A stretch of 64,000 nt of DNA, taken from the NCBI GenBank assembly GCA_035610365.1, contig CM069435.1, positions 85,097,389-85,161,388 of the forward strand, given 5' to 3'. This document shows positions 21,799 to 31,721 of the stretch, piece by piece. The notes beneath the pieces are model-generated. The model was given only the letters and a program-made list of their open reading frames with translations. It had not been told where the DNA came from and searched no databases. Origin of the DNA: Aquatica leii (taxonomy: Eukaryota > Arthropoda > Insecta > Coleoptera > Lampyridae). The translations under genes and the position numbers were made by a program. Positions within the stretch are counted from its first letter, which is position 1; each line of letters opens with the position of its first letter.

Positions 21799-22526
21799 CT
21801 AAAGCAAGCACACTTGAAAACAAACCGACCAAAACACAACAAACGCTTTCAGAAGTTCTTATCAAAACTCCTACTAAACGATTATTTGTTTATTCTGTGA
21901 TAATTTTTGTAACATTAATAACGGTTGTATTAGGAGTAACGTTGTCGCTTAAGTTATTTACTAAAGAAAATGAAATTGTTACGGAAAACAGCGACGGCCT
22001 AACAGTTACCACTTCACAGTTAACTTCACATTACGTTCATGATAAAGAAGAATGGGGAGGCAGAGCATCTTTAAATTTTACAAAACCGTTAGCACACCCT
22101 GTACAGTACGTGTTAATATCTCATACTGCCGGACGTTTTTGCAGAACATTTTCCGAATGCTCTACCATTCTTGGCCAAATACAATCGATGCATGTAACTA
22201 ATAAGAGTCCAGATATCTGGTACAATTTCATGATTGGAGGCGATGAAAGCGTTTATGTCGGAAGAGGATGGGATGTTGTTAATCACCATAAAAACAATAC
22301 CATTGGAGTTTGTTTTATTGGGAATTATGTTTTTGATCAATTGTCACCTAAGATGATATCCGCTCTTGAAGACCTTCTAGCGATCGGCGTGAATCTTAAA
22401 AAGTTGAAACCCGATTACAAAATAGTGTGTCATAATCAGACTGTTTTAACTATAAGTCCGGGTCCTAATGTATACGATAAAATATCAAAATTGTCACATT
22501 TTTATGAAGGACGATTAAAGATATAA
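21799..22526 (+). CDS. Peptidoglycan-recognition protein, membrane-anchored, non-catalytic (PGRP-LC/LF-like), second exon
   Basis: Acceptor TTTACTTTCAG ends at 21798. With exon 1 the predicted protein is about 256 residues. Residues 15-44 are a Lys/Thr-rich cytoplasmic part, 45-65 a membrane anchor (VIIFVTLITVVLGVTLSL), then a short linker, and about 92-250 a PGRP/amidase_2 domain: EEWGGR, YVLISHTAG, FCRTFSEC (likely disulfide), WYNFMIGGDESVYVGRGWD, IGVCFIGNY, CHNQ, SPGPNVY. Of the usual zinc ligands, the first His is Ser (ISHT) and the Cys is Ser (TISPG), while one His (CHNQ) and the Tyr (WYNF) remain, so amidase activity is unlikely. It probably binds peptidoglycan outside the cell and works in, or dampens, Imd-type signalling. 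No RHIM-like core is evident in the short tail, which is more like PGRP-LF than PGRP-LC. TAA at 22524-22526. Confidence 0.93.
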
Positions 22527-22735
22527 TTTAAGAATACTCAACTATTGTATTTGTATAAAATACGAATAGTCTGTGATATTTTAATGTAAATATATTTTTT
22601 ATTTTTTTTAGTTAGTTTTATTAGTGTAGTTTTTGGTTTCTGTTGCTGCTGCGGTTTCCGATTTTATTTGACGTATCGTAATTTTTGTTAAAATGTGTAA
22701 ATAGTGAAAAAATTATCTCTTATTTTTATTTTCAG

Positions 22736-23403
22736 AATACAAATCACCTGCAAGATATCAAAATATATCAAAACGCTTAGTGATTCCTACTAGCATTGTG
22801 TTCGTAACATTAGCGATCATTGGAATTACTCTTTCAACCATTTCCACGGCAACTTCAGAAGACAATGTTGACGTGTCTACGCCTTCTGAGTTTCCCGAAA
22901 ACTACAAAATGTATACAAAGAGCGAATGGGGAGGACGGCCGTCTTTAAATCATACCAGACCTTTAACACATCCAACTGAATACGTTCTCATCTCACATAC
23001 GGCATCACAGTTTTGCGAAACGTTCGCAACTTGTTCGACAAAAATGCAACAAATGCAATCGCAACATGTTTCCGAATTCAATAGTCCCGACATTGGTTAT
23101 AATTTTGTCATTGGCGGGGATGCTGGTATTTACGTTGGTCGAGGCTGGGATATTAGAAACTTCCATACAGATCGTAATATTGGAATAAGTTTCATCGGTA
23201 ACTTTGTGTACGATTATTTGACTGTTGAAATGATAGAAGCTCTAAAAGAAGTATTAGAATTAGGCGTTAAGCTTGATAAGTTATGGGCGAATTATAAGCT
23301 TATTTGTCACAATCAAACCTCTAATACATTAAGTCCAGGTGAACATGTATATATGGAAATATCTAAACTTCCTCATTTTTATGATGGCGTAATTACAATA
23401 TAA
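22736..23403 (+). CDS. Second peptidoglycan-recognition protein exon, membrane-anchored, non-catalytic
   Basis: Begins after a strong acceptor (TATTTTTATTTTCAG, ending 22735) and encodes 221 residues plus two bases of a split codon. Order: YKSPARYQNISKRL, membrane anchor IPTSIVFVTLAIIGITLSTI (residues about 15-34), linker rich in Ser/Thr/acidic residues, then the PGRP domain: SEWGGRPSLN, YVLISHTASQFC, SPDIGYNFVIGGD, YVGRGWDI, IGISFIGNF, CHNQ, SPGEHVY. As in its neighbour, the first zinc His and the Cys are Ser, so it is predicted non-catalytic. It lies 209 bp after the stop of the first PGRP and is clearly its paralogue. The acceptor is phase 1 and begins AA, so splicing from the visible first exon (ending in T) would create TAA. 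It must therefore use another first exon, unseen here. AATAAA at 23415-23420 is a likely poly(A) signal. Confidence 0.9.
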
Positions 23404-23420
23404 CTTTATGTTTTAATAAA

Positions 23421-25077
23421 GTATTTGATATTAAAACAAGTAGAAACTTCTTATTAATAAAAAAAGCTGTTTTTAAATTATATTCTCGCGCTTTAAAACG
23501 CTATCATTGCAAAGTTTAAAGAATAACATAATTTTTATGTTATTCATTATTATTGTCATCCAAAGTTTTTACCATGTTTTTGAAACATTTTCGGCGATCA
23601 AACCAGCCAGGTCCAGTTTAAATCGACGCATATCGCTGGAATTTAAAAGTTAAGTTACAATCATATTTTATTACTTTGTTTGCTTACGTTTGCTTACTTA
23701 CTTGATATACGCATTTACGATTGCACGAAGAAAAAACAAGACAAAACTTTTTTTACCGTGTGGTACATCAAGATTTCCTGTCACTGCCACTATTACAACC
23801 TTTGCACAAACCATAAAATTTCTTTAGGAACCAAAATTCAGAAACAATCTTATTATTTCTGAACTTCTTAACTAACTTAAACCTTAATTTTAACCGCATA
23901 GCTTTTTTTAAAATCTTTGCTGGTTTCCTACTGAAATCAAACAAAGATTCAACACTGATATAGATTTTTCTGGTTTTAAATACTTTTACTCCACCGCATC
24001 TCTTCTTTTTAATGCGTTTTACGTAACATCTATAGACACATTACGGCGGAATTTATACTGCTTGTCTTTCAACGTAATCCAATTACAGCTATACTATACT
24101 TCTTCATTTATGCCGTTTATGAATACTACATAAAATCCCCTAAGTTTGTTACGAGGATTTTCTCGTAACTTAATTGCTGGCGACTAACTCAGTTGAATCG
24201 GCAAGCGTATCGCAGGTATCGATGTGCTAATTACAACGTAATATTACAAAAGCGCCAAAACGGTTAGAAGATAGAACGGTAGACACCGTTTGCATCTATC
24301 CAAGGCTGAAAGAAAACAAATGACAACACACAAGTTGTGACACGAATATATTTTTATTTTATCATAAAGAGGTTTGAAAAGAGAAGCAAAGTAGATTTAG
24401 ATAAATTGCTTGCTAGTATGTAGGTATAGATCACAGACAATAATTGTTGATACAAGCCTCCTTCGGTTGGGCAACACGTCGTACATAAAGTTAAACTTGT
24501 CGGCCTAACTTGTACATTCCCGAACAGATTGATAACATTGGTAAATATAATACAAATATGCAATATCTCGATAATTAAGAAAACCCAAGCGCGTCCTTTA
24601 ATAGTATATTACACACAAAAAAAATTTATAATTAATAAACAGTTTATGCAGAGAATCGCTACAAAGTCAATTGGCAACACTGAATTTTTTCATCAGCTCA
24701 AATAGAACAAATAAGTAGAGAAACTGTTTAGTGTTAGTAGTTTACTATTAACTCTACGTCGAAATATAATGACGAGACTGTTTTATTAAATGTGTATACA
24801 AAGAAACAATAGTTTTGTACAAAGCTATAACTATGTTAACTAACTAATTAACTAAGAACACTTCTCGCGTCACGCGTACTGAAACTCTGACTTTACTTAA
24901 CTTAGAGTCGCTGGTTTTGTACACTAGATGGCGCTTGCCATTGCATCCGGTTTAGTTTAATTTTATTCAGCAGAGGCATTTAACATGCTATTAATTTTAA
25001 AACAAAATAAGCTGTATTTGTATTTTTTTATGCGATTAAGGTTGATAAGGTAATGTTTTGTTTAATTCCCAGACAGC
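23421..25077. other. No supported gene
   Basis: AT-rich region downstream of the PGRP locus. ORFs at 23680-23862 and 24354-24563 have no recognisable features. Confidence 0.4.
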
Positions 25078-25161
25078 ACACTGACGTCATATGACGACAC
25101 TGACACGTCTTAATGACGTCTAGTAATTTTCACGTCAATAAGACGTAACGTGCTGTCTGGG
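25078..25161. repeat. 84-bp palindromic element with ACGTC repeats
   Basis: CCCAGACAGCAC at 25078-25089 and its exact reverse complement GTGCTGTCTGGG at 25150-25161 bound a core with several ACGTCA/TGACGT half-sites, including TGACGTCA. It is a small foldback or MITE-like element. Confidence 0.75.
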
Positions 25162-25219
25162 ATACAGTTATTGTGTTTTTAGCTGAACCAAATAGACACT
25201 TTGCTTTAAATTTTATTTC

Positions 25220-25375
25220 AAGATTTTATTAAAAATGTATCTGACATGTATCTAGATTCTCTATTAAAGTATCTGTAACTGTATCTAAATACATTTCTTT
25301 AAAAAGTATCTTATCTGTATCTAGATACAATTTATGAAAAGTATCTGTATCTAGATACTAAAAAACACTTACAAC
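25220..25375. repeat. GTATCTAGATAC-type subterminal repeats
   Basis: TGTATCTAGAT, GTATCTGTAACTGTATCTAAATAC, CTGTATCTAGATAC (twice) and similar words cluster here. Such short palindromic runs are often subterminal repeats of hAT-like non-autonomous elements; edges were not found. Confidence 0.55.
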
Positions 25376-26077
25376 ACTGCGTGGATGCGTGTAAATATTT
25401 CAAGATGAAAACCTTGCCGGGCGTGTATGTTAGATGATTACCGTACCACTGAGTACTGAAAAAAATGCGTTTACCCTACTTGACAGCCACCACTCTTGAT
25501 GTAGCAAAGTGGGCGAAACTTATACGGTACGAAAATCACACTAAAACACTTAACATAACAAGCTATTGCTAACTAGAACTTAGAGTACTTGTCAAAACCG
25601 AACATGAGATATTCATTTCTGAGGAAACGATAAAAATCTTATAATCAAACTTTTTATGAATAAAAGATCATCAAAAATTCTAACTTCAATTCTACAATAT
25701 TATAACCGACTTTCGGCTTATACCGCATCCTAGACTTTTTAGGTTTGTTCCTAGTTTCTTGTTGCGAGCCAAAACAAGGAGTTTAACTTGGTCTTTGTCG
25801 CTCTGGTGTTTGTAAACTCGAACAAACTTTCGTTTTGCAAAACGTTGTATACATCATTAAAAGAAAAAGCCGCGAAAGCTCAAGATTCTATAAAATCTTA
25901 CAAATCTAAATTTAAAGCTGAAATGGAGTTTATACAAATGATCATTTATTAAAAATATTACTTTTATTCCAAGAGAACATTCACGTTTTCTCAAAACCAC
26001 AATAAATCCAATGTACAGATTTTGCCTAAAACACCATGCAAATTTTTTCAGAAGCTTGGAATTCATCTTCATCTCTA
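25376..26077. other. No supported gene
   Basis: AT-rich intergenic sequence. The frame at 25857-26117 is not recognisable. Confidence 0.35.
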
Positions 26078-27990
26078 CCCAATCAACAAGGAAACATTTT
26101 TGAAATGTTTTTTTCAACGTTTTACAAAAGATATATTTACATTTTTAAAAACATTGCAAAAACGTCTTAATGGCCAGAATTACGTTGCAAAATCAATATT
26201 AGAAAAACCTTCTAAAAATGTTTAAAAAACATTATTTATAATATTATTTATATATATTTGTAATATTTTACAAATGTTACATTAATGTATAAAAAATGTA
26301 TAATCAACGCTTTTTTTTTAATATTGCAATATGCTTAAGGGCAGTTCTACAATCATGGTATAAATGTAAGTTTAGTTATACTTGCTTTAATTTTAAAATA
26401 CTGACATATTTGGCTGTTAGTTTTAGTTTTACTAACCAATAACACAGCCAATAACGACATCATTTTACAATCAAACTAAGTATATCTTAACTGACATTTA
26501 TACCATTATTATAGAACCAGCCCTAACATGCTTACAAAAGATAATTAATACAATATTCACATACTCTAAATACTTCAACTTCATGTGGCTGTAAACGCAT
26601 TTGGTGCCTATAACAAAAATTAACACATTAACATAAAAGTAAAACAAATGTTATTTATGTAATTACTTTATATTAATTGAAATAATTATAATAATCCTCA
26701 AAAAAGTTTCCAATTAATCAAAAATGTTTCTTGGATTTTTATTTTTTATGGATAGGATCCTTCGGAGTGGAAGAATGACAACAATAAAAACAACCTTTAT
26801 CTGTTGTTAAGGCCTGAACAATAAAGGTTGTTTTTATTAAAATATTTTTAGGGTAAATGATGTATTATTTATTTAGAATAATATAAATGCGAACTTTCGA
26901 ACTTGGTCTAAGTTGTTCGTCAGGCCAAATTAATTAATTAATTAATTAGGTTCGAAAGCTGGCATTTATATTATTCTAAATAAATAATACACCATTTACC
27001 CTAAAATATTTTAATATGTTTTATGGTGATAGTTTTATGTTGTTTTTATTGTTGCCGTTCCTCCACACCGAAGGATCCTATTCATAAAAAAAGAAAACTT
27101 GACTAATTATGCATGTACCTCTATGTGTATAAACAAAAAGTAGAACCAAGAAGCAGAACAGCTAACAATTCAAGATTTTGAAACTTTGTACACACAAAAT
27201 AATGCTGCATCAATATCAGAAAAAATTACATACCAAGATTAATTGGTTATTGTGCACGTTCAAATCTCCCATTTGGCCAATATCATAACAATTTGATAAC
27301 CTTAAAACATCACAAAGAATGGAAATCATGAAGTACATAGAATCAGCGTTTTAGTGTACCACTGCTGTAACAAATAACATTATACTTTAGCAAAAGTTCT
27401 TGCAACAAAAACCAAAGAAAAACGTACCATCATAATAAATGCTGACAATAAAAGTATCGATTTGAGTTTCGCTAGAACGCAAATTAGAAAACAAACTGAT
27501 ACACTAACAATACATTACACAGCATAGCGAGTAATACCATGGAAATCGTTGTTTCGCTGAAGCTTAAAATATAATGCAATTATAATATACAAAATCGCCA
27601 TCTTATCACGTACTTTGCGCAAACGCGGTTATTAAGTACTTAATTCAAATTTGCAAGGAAGTTTTTAGAAAAACGAAAAGGTTTAACATGTATTTATTAA
27701 AAATATGTAACAAAATTTTATGTAATTGTGCTTTTGTTACAATATATAAAAGAAAAAAGTGTATAGGGTAAAGCAAGCAAAAGTATAATTTCTAATAAAG
27801 TAAAAACGTTTTTTATGTTACTAAAAAATGTTTTAGAAAACATTTTTAAAATATTTCAATATCAATGTTTAAATGAAATATTTTTAAAACGCAACAAAAA
27901 TATTTTTTTGAAAAACATTTTTTGTTTCGACTATTTTAAAACGATGTAACGTTTTTAAAACGTGAAAAAAACGTTTCCTTGCTGATTGGG
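26078..27990. mobile_element. Non-coding DNA transposon with CCCAATCARCAAGGAAAC termini
   Basis: CCCAATCAACAAGGAAAC at 26078 matches, inverted, GTTTCCTTGCTGATTGGG ending at 27990, with TA outside each end. Both termini continue into AAACGTTTT-rich subterminal repeats (26100-26230 and 27820-27970). The 1.9-kb interior has no transposase frame and contains a separate 348-bp inverted repeat. Superfamily not assigned; most likely a non-autonomous element. Confidence 0.6.
26745..27092. repeat. Long inverted repeat (foldback), arms about 150 bp
   Basis: TTTTATGGATAGGATCCTTCGG at 26743 pairs with CCGAAGGATCCTATTCATAAAA ending 27088. Pairing continues through CAACAATAAAAACAAC, TTTTAGGGTAAATGRTGTATTATTTATTTAGAATAATATAAATG and CTTTCGAAC to a (TTAA)n centre near 26930-26948. 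The left arm has a small insertion that is itself a hairpin (AACAACCTTTAT / ATAAAGGTTGTT). No coding potential. Confidence 0.85.
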
Positions 27991-29196
27991 TATCACGTGT
28001 TAACGCGATCAATAGCTTAACTGCTGCAATATCAAAATACCTCCAAGAGCTAGATATTAAAATTGCTAGTCTTCACGCGGATGTTTTAAAGTGGCTATGC
28101 GAGGAGTCACGCTCATGAAATCGAGGTCGACGAAACGGGTACGTTTGCTAAACTTCGATCCTTGTGTAAAAATCTTTAAGACAAGCGGATTCAAAGTACA
28201 CTTTCCTATTAAAAATTTCATATAAAATTCACATTAAAACCAATAAATATGCTTCTAATGGATTTTATAGGACATCATTGGAATCTATATGCAGTAAGAT
28301 ATACAGATAACTAGTATATTGGTAATTTAATGTATCTATAGGCAATTTAAGGAATGATTTAGTTATAGTAGAATTTAGGCTTTTACGGGTGGCATATACT
28401 TTTCCATTCCGGATGATTCCTGTGTTGTCGTTATGACATAAGCTAAGCTTTTGTCACACGTAGCAGTGGACATCCTCAGAGCCCAGAACAAACTGATTGC
28501 GCCGTGAAGTCTCGCTTTTCTAGACGGTCTCCCAATCGATAAAACTGGTTTTTAAATCTCCAACTAACCGAGATTCTAGTTTTCCATAACCTGCCTGCAA
28601 GTATGTGAATTTCCATATAAAAGCATAATTTGTGATATTTATATTTACTAATTGATTGTGATATGCCCTGTATATTCAATCGAATATCGAACGGATACGA
28701 ACCAAAAGATTGAAGCATTGTTCTACAAAAAACATTAATAAGTTTATCGGAGACAGAAAAAAAACGGATTTTCCAACATCAAATTTGTACGTAGGTATAT
28801 AGTACGGTATAAATTAAAACAAAAATTCTGACACTGATCAACTATACCAACGCTTTTATATATATTGAAAACGAAAGACTGTAAAATTGGCGCTCTCGGA
28901 GATCAGTCGTCGAGTTTTCCACAATAACGTAGTAAATGAAACGAAGAAATTCTCTAAACAAACCTTGTGAAACACGGATACGATTAGTTGTGATATATAC
29001 TGTCATAAATAAAAGTAACGGTCAATACCTGGAGTATAGAGATGTGAAGAGAAGTTGTCTATAAAAAAATTTCACCGGACTACTTAAATTCATTTACAAT
29101 TGGCGTATGACACTAAAAGCAAAGAACTGTAAAGTGTCTGCTGCATCGACGTTTATCATAACTGGGTTAAATTTCAAACTATTTAAATCGAAATTT
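27991..29196. other. No supported gene
   Basis: No recognisable frame, splice structure or bounded repeat. The minus frame 28476-28718 is unsupported. Confidence 0.35.
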
Positions 29197-30045
29197 GAAC
29201 GATTGACCATATTTAAGCGTTTTTTTGGACTTCAGGTTTAACATTTTTGGGTTGGTAAAACTGATGAATTTTAAATCGCCCTCAAAAAATAAAAACTTTT
29301 ATTGGTTGTCAACAACGACCTCTCTGATTGATGGGTCATAATGAATTCTAGTGATTTGTCAAATCGGGTTGGTAGCAAATATGGGCAAAAAGATTTGGTT
29401 GTTATCATCGACCTGGCAACATCGGAAAGCTACGCTTCCCTCTGGACGAGTAATCTGTATACTTTTGCAATGTGTTTGTTTGTCTCAAACATGTAGAAAA
29501 GGAAGTACATTTGTTTATTGTTATGGTACGCACTACTTGTCAATTTATGTTGACATACTTATAACCTCAAATTTTAGAATTGGTTCTAGCAGCATTATTT
29601 GAAGTACGTAGATAGTAAAATGAATTGAATCAAACTTTAAACATGAAATATAAACACAATGTATATTTAGCTTGAAGTAGGAATATGTAAAAGTAAACAA
29701 ATACAATTGCTGTTTGACAAGTAGTGCGTACCGTTTGTTGACAAATACTATTTCTATCTCTTACAATGTTGTGTACACTTTGCAGCCTGCGATTACTCGT
29801 CCAGAGGGAAGCATAGCTTTCCGTTTTGTTGCCAAGTCGATGGTTGTTATCATGAGGTTATTGTTGCTACCAACCCGATTTGACAAATCACTGGAATTCA
29901 TTATGACCCATCAATCAGAGAGGTCGTTGTTGACAACCAATAAAAGATTTTATTTTTTGAGGGCGATTTAAAATTCATCAGTTTTACCAACCCAAAAATG
30001 TTAAACCTGAAGTTCAAAAAAACGCTTGAATATGGTCAATTGAAC
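29197..30045. repeat. Large inverted repeat, arms about 340 bp, loop about 168 bp
   Basis: The left arm 29197-29543 starts GAACGATTGACCATATTTAAGCG and contains GACCTCTCTGATTGATGGGTCATAATGAATTC and CCCTCTGGACGAGTAATC. The right arm 29712-30045 carries the same sequences inverted and ends TATGGTCAATTGAAC. Arms are similar along most of their length with small indels. The overlapping plus frames in the arms (29351-29602, 29714-29971) are complementary and not real genes. Confidence 0.88.
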
Positions 30046-30475
30046 CATAAACTTAAGTTTAGCTCAGCAGAAAGTATCCACTTAAAGAAAATGCCAATTT
30101 TTAAGCTAGCGGAAAGCAAAATAATGCAAAAATCTTATTTATGTTAAGCATAGCATCGTTTTTACGAAACCCGCCGTCATAAGCGATTCACTTATTGTAG
30201 ACAATATATAAAAAATGTTAAAATGTGGTCTATATGGTTTGTACCTATATAAAAAAGCAAAAATAATATAACTATTACAATAATTAATTTTTTACTAATT
30301 ACTTTAAATTGTAAAATGAATTAAAAATAATAACAATTTTTAAAAAATAAATCATTGTTAGGATAATTTATTTGTATGAATTTTGCACTGTCGGTTACTT
30401 ACTATACAAGATTTACATTAGACACATTCAAAAGATAAATATTTTCTTTTTTGAAGTAAATTGAATTTACTAAAA
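30046..30475 (+). other. Upstream region of the CCDC167-like gene
   Basis: AT-rich. It should contain the gene's promoter, but no clear TATA/initiator pair was seen. Confidence 0.35.
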
Positions 30476-31215
30476 ATGCCTATAGATAATTGTTCAATTA
30501 TGAAAGAAGTGAGTAAATTTGTTTATTTTTCTAAGCTAATAATTGTTGTTTCTGTAAAATAGGTTAAGTCCAGGTTGGAAAGATATGATCGTATATGAAA
30601 CTAGTTTTTCAGTACTATCCGATGGATATTAATTTGATTGTAAATCTACATGTAATGCCAATTTTATAAATGTCTATATGGGCATATTTTGACTTATTCT
30701 GGTTTTGAAAGTAGAGATCGCATTGAACCAATCTAGATAATTAATTTATGCTAATCTTTTCTCAATATTTTGTGTGCTAATTTTGTATAACTTTGTTGAG
30801 AATCACTTACATTAAATGTCTGAACTTTAGAAACGTTTTATTTTATTCGCTTAATATAAATACATACAGAATTATAACTTAATGACTTCGTTAATACAAA
30901 GTTAGGCGTCTTAATACAATATAAAGAAATAACTGAAAATAATTGTTTTAGATAAGCAAAGCCGAAGAAGAAATAAAAACTTGTTATGCCAGAGTTTCAG
31001 ATTTGGAAAATAAGCTGAATTCAGACATAATATCCCAACAAAAAAGGGATATAATACTACACGAATTAAACGAAGTTCGTAAGCTTTTAAAAATAAATGA
31101 AGAAAACTTATCAAAACTACATGGACAAAATAGAAGAACATTTATGTTAGCATTCTTTTTACTATTACTCTGTTTGATATTTTTCGTGTTCTATCAGTTA
31201 ATTACGAACTTTTGA
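30476..31215 (+). CDS. CCDC167: CCDC167-like small tail-anchored coiled-coil protein (two exons)
   Basis: Exon 1 is 30476-30508 (MPIDNCSIMKE) with donor GAA|GTGAGT. Exon 2 is 30952-31215 after acceptor TTGTTTTAG. The join is phase 0 and gives 98 residues; intron 443 bp. Residues 12-70 are heptad-like and charged (EEEIKTCYARVSDLENKL, RDIILHELNEVRKLLKINEE), and residues 78-95 are a strongly hydrophobic single membrane segment (FMLAFFLLLLCLIFFVF) near the C-terminus. Length, the LHGQNRR block just before the membrane segment and overall layout match vertebrate CCDC167 (97 residues), an ER/Golgi-type tail-anchored protein of poorly known function. TGA at 31213-31215, poly(A) signal AATAAA at 31222-31227. 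It converges on SmD1. The family name is by resemblance; exon structure is well supported. Confidence 0.8.
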
Positions 31216-31221
31216 TACCGT

Positions 31222-31236
31222 AATAAAAAGTTTATT
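31222..31236. terminator. Closely apposed poly(A) signals for two convergent genes
   Basis: AATAAA (31222-31227, + strand) serves the CCDC167-like gene 7 bp after its stop. TTTATT (31231-31236), AATAAA on the minus strand, serves SmD1 about 60 bp after its stop. They are 3 bp apart, so the two 3' ends must overlap. Confidence 0.75.
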
Positions 31237-31295
31237 TTTAATGGTTACTTATCTACACTTAAGTATTAAGTTATTTAATGCAAAAAATGTTTTTT

Positions 31296-31721
31296 TTAAC
31301 GTCGGCCTCTACCACGACCTCGCCCTCTAGGTCCACCTCGGCCACCTCTACCGCGTCCACGACCACGAGTTGAACCACGTGCTGTTTCCTTTTTCTTAGC
31401 TTTAGCTTTCGGCGTGTCATCAATTAACAGTGTTTCTAAGGGTAAACTATCTGGTAGAATGTAGTACCTAATGTTGTTACCACGCACTGTTATTGTATCC
31501 ATTGTTAATGGTGGCTGATTCTTTTGTGTAACTTTAACTGCTTTTAAATGTGTGTTCATAGCAACGTCTACTCCTGTTATAGTACCTACAATAACCGTTC
31601 CGTTTTTTAATTCTATAGAAACGGTTTCGTGACTTAATTTCATTAAAAACCTGAAATGTGAGGTTACATTTGTTTACAATTTCCCTCTAAATTCTGATGT
31701 TACTAACCTGACTAATTTCAT
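31296..31721 (-). CDS. SmD1: Small nuclear ribonucleoprotein Sm D1 (two exons)
   Basis: Exon 1 (31708-31721) encodes MKLV plus two bases of Arg, with donor AG|GTTAGT. The 57-bp intron is 31651-31707. Exon 2 (31296-31650) starts after ACATTTCAG and restores [13 protein letters not shown], the conserved N-terminus of SmD1. The 122-residue product has the Sm1 motif ([23 protein letters not shown]), the Sm2 motif ([17 protein letters not shown]) and an Arg-Gly-rich C-terminal tail (residues about 95-122), the site of symmetric dimethylation recognised by SMN. It is a core ring subunit of U1, U2, U4 and U5 snRNPs in the nucleus, assembled in the cytoplasm. All family-defining residues are present and the frame is open, so it is very likely functional. 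It ends tail-to-tail with the CCDC167-like gene. Confidence 0.97.

Noticed and set aside
24175..24230. tRNA-like words (GGCGACTAACTCAGTTGAATCGG)
   Set aside because: No matching B box or cloverleaf pairing; resemblance limited to the D-loop-like word.
29351..29971. Two 83-85 codon plus-strand ORFs
   Set aside because: They lie in the two arms of the 849-bp inverted repeat and are largely reverse complements of each other; no domain or codon bias.
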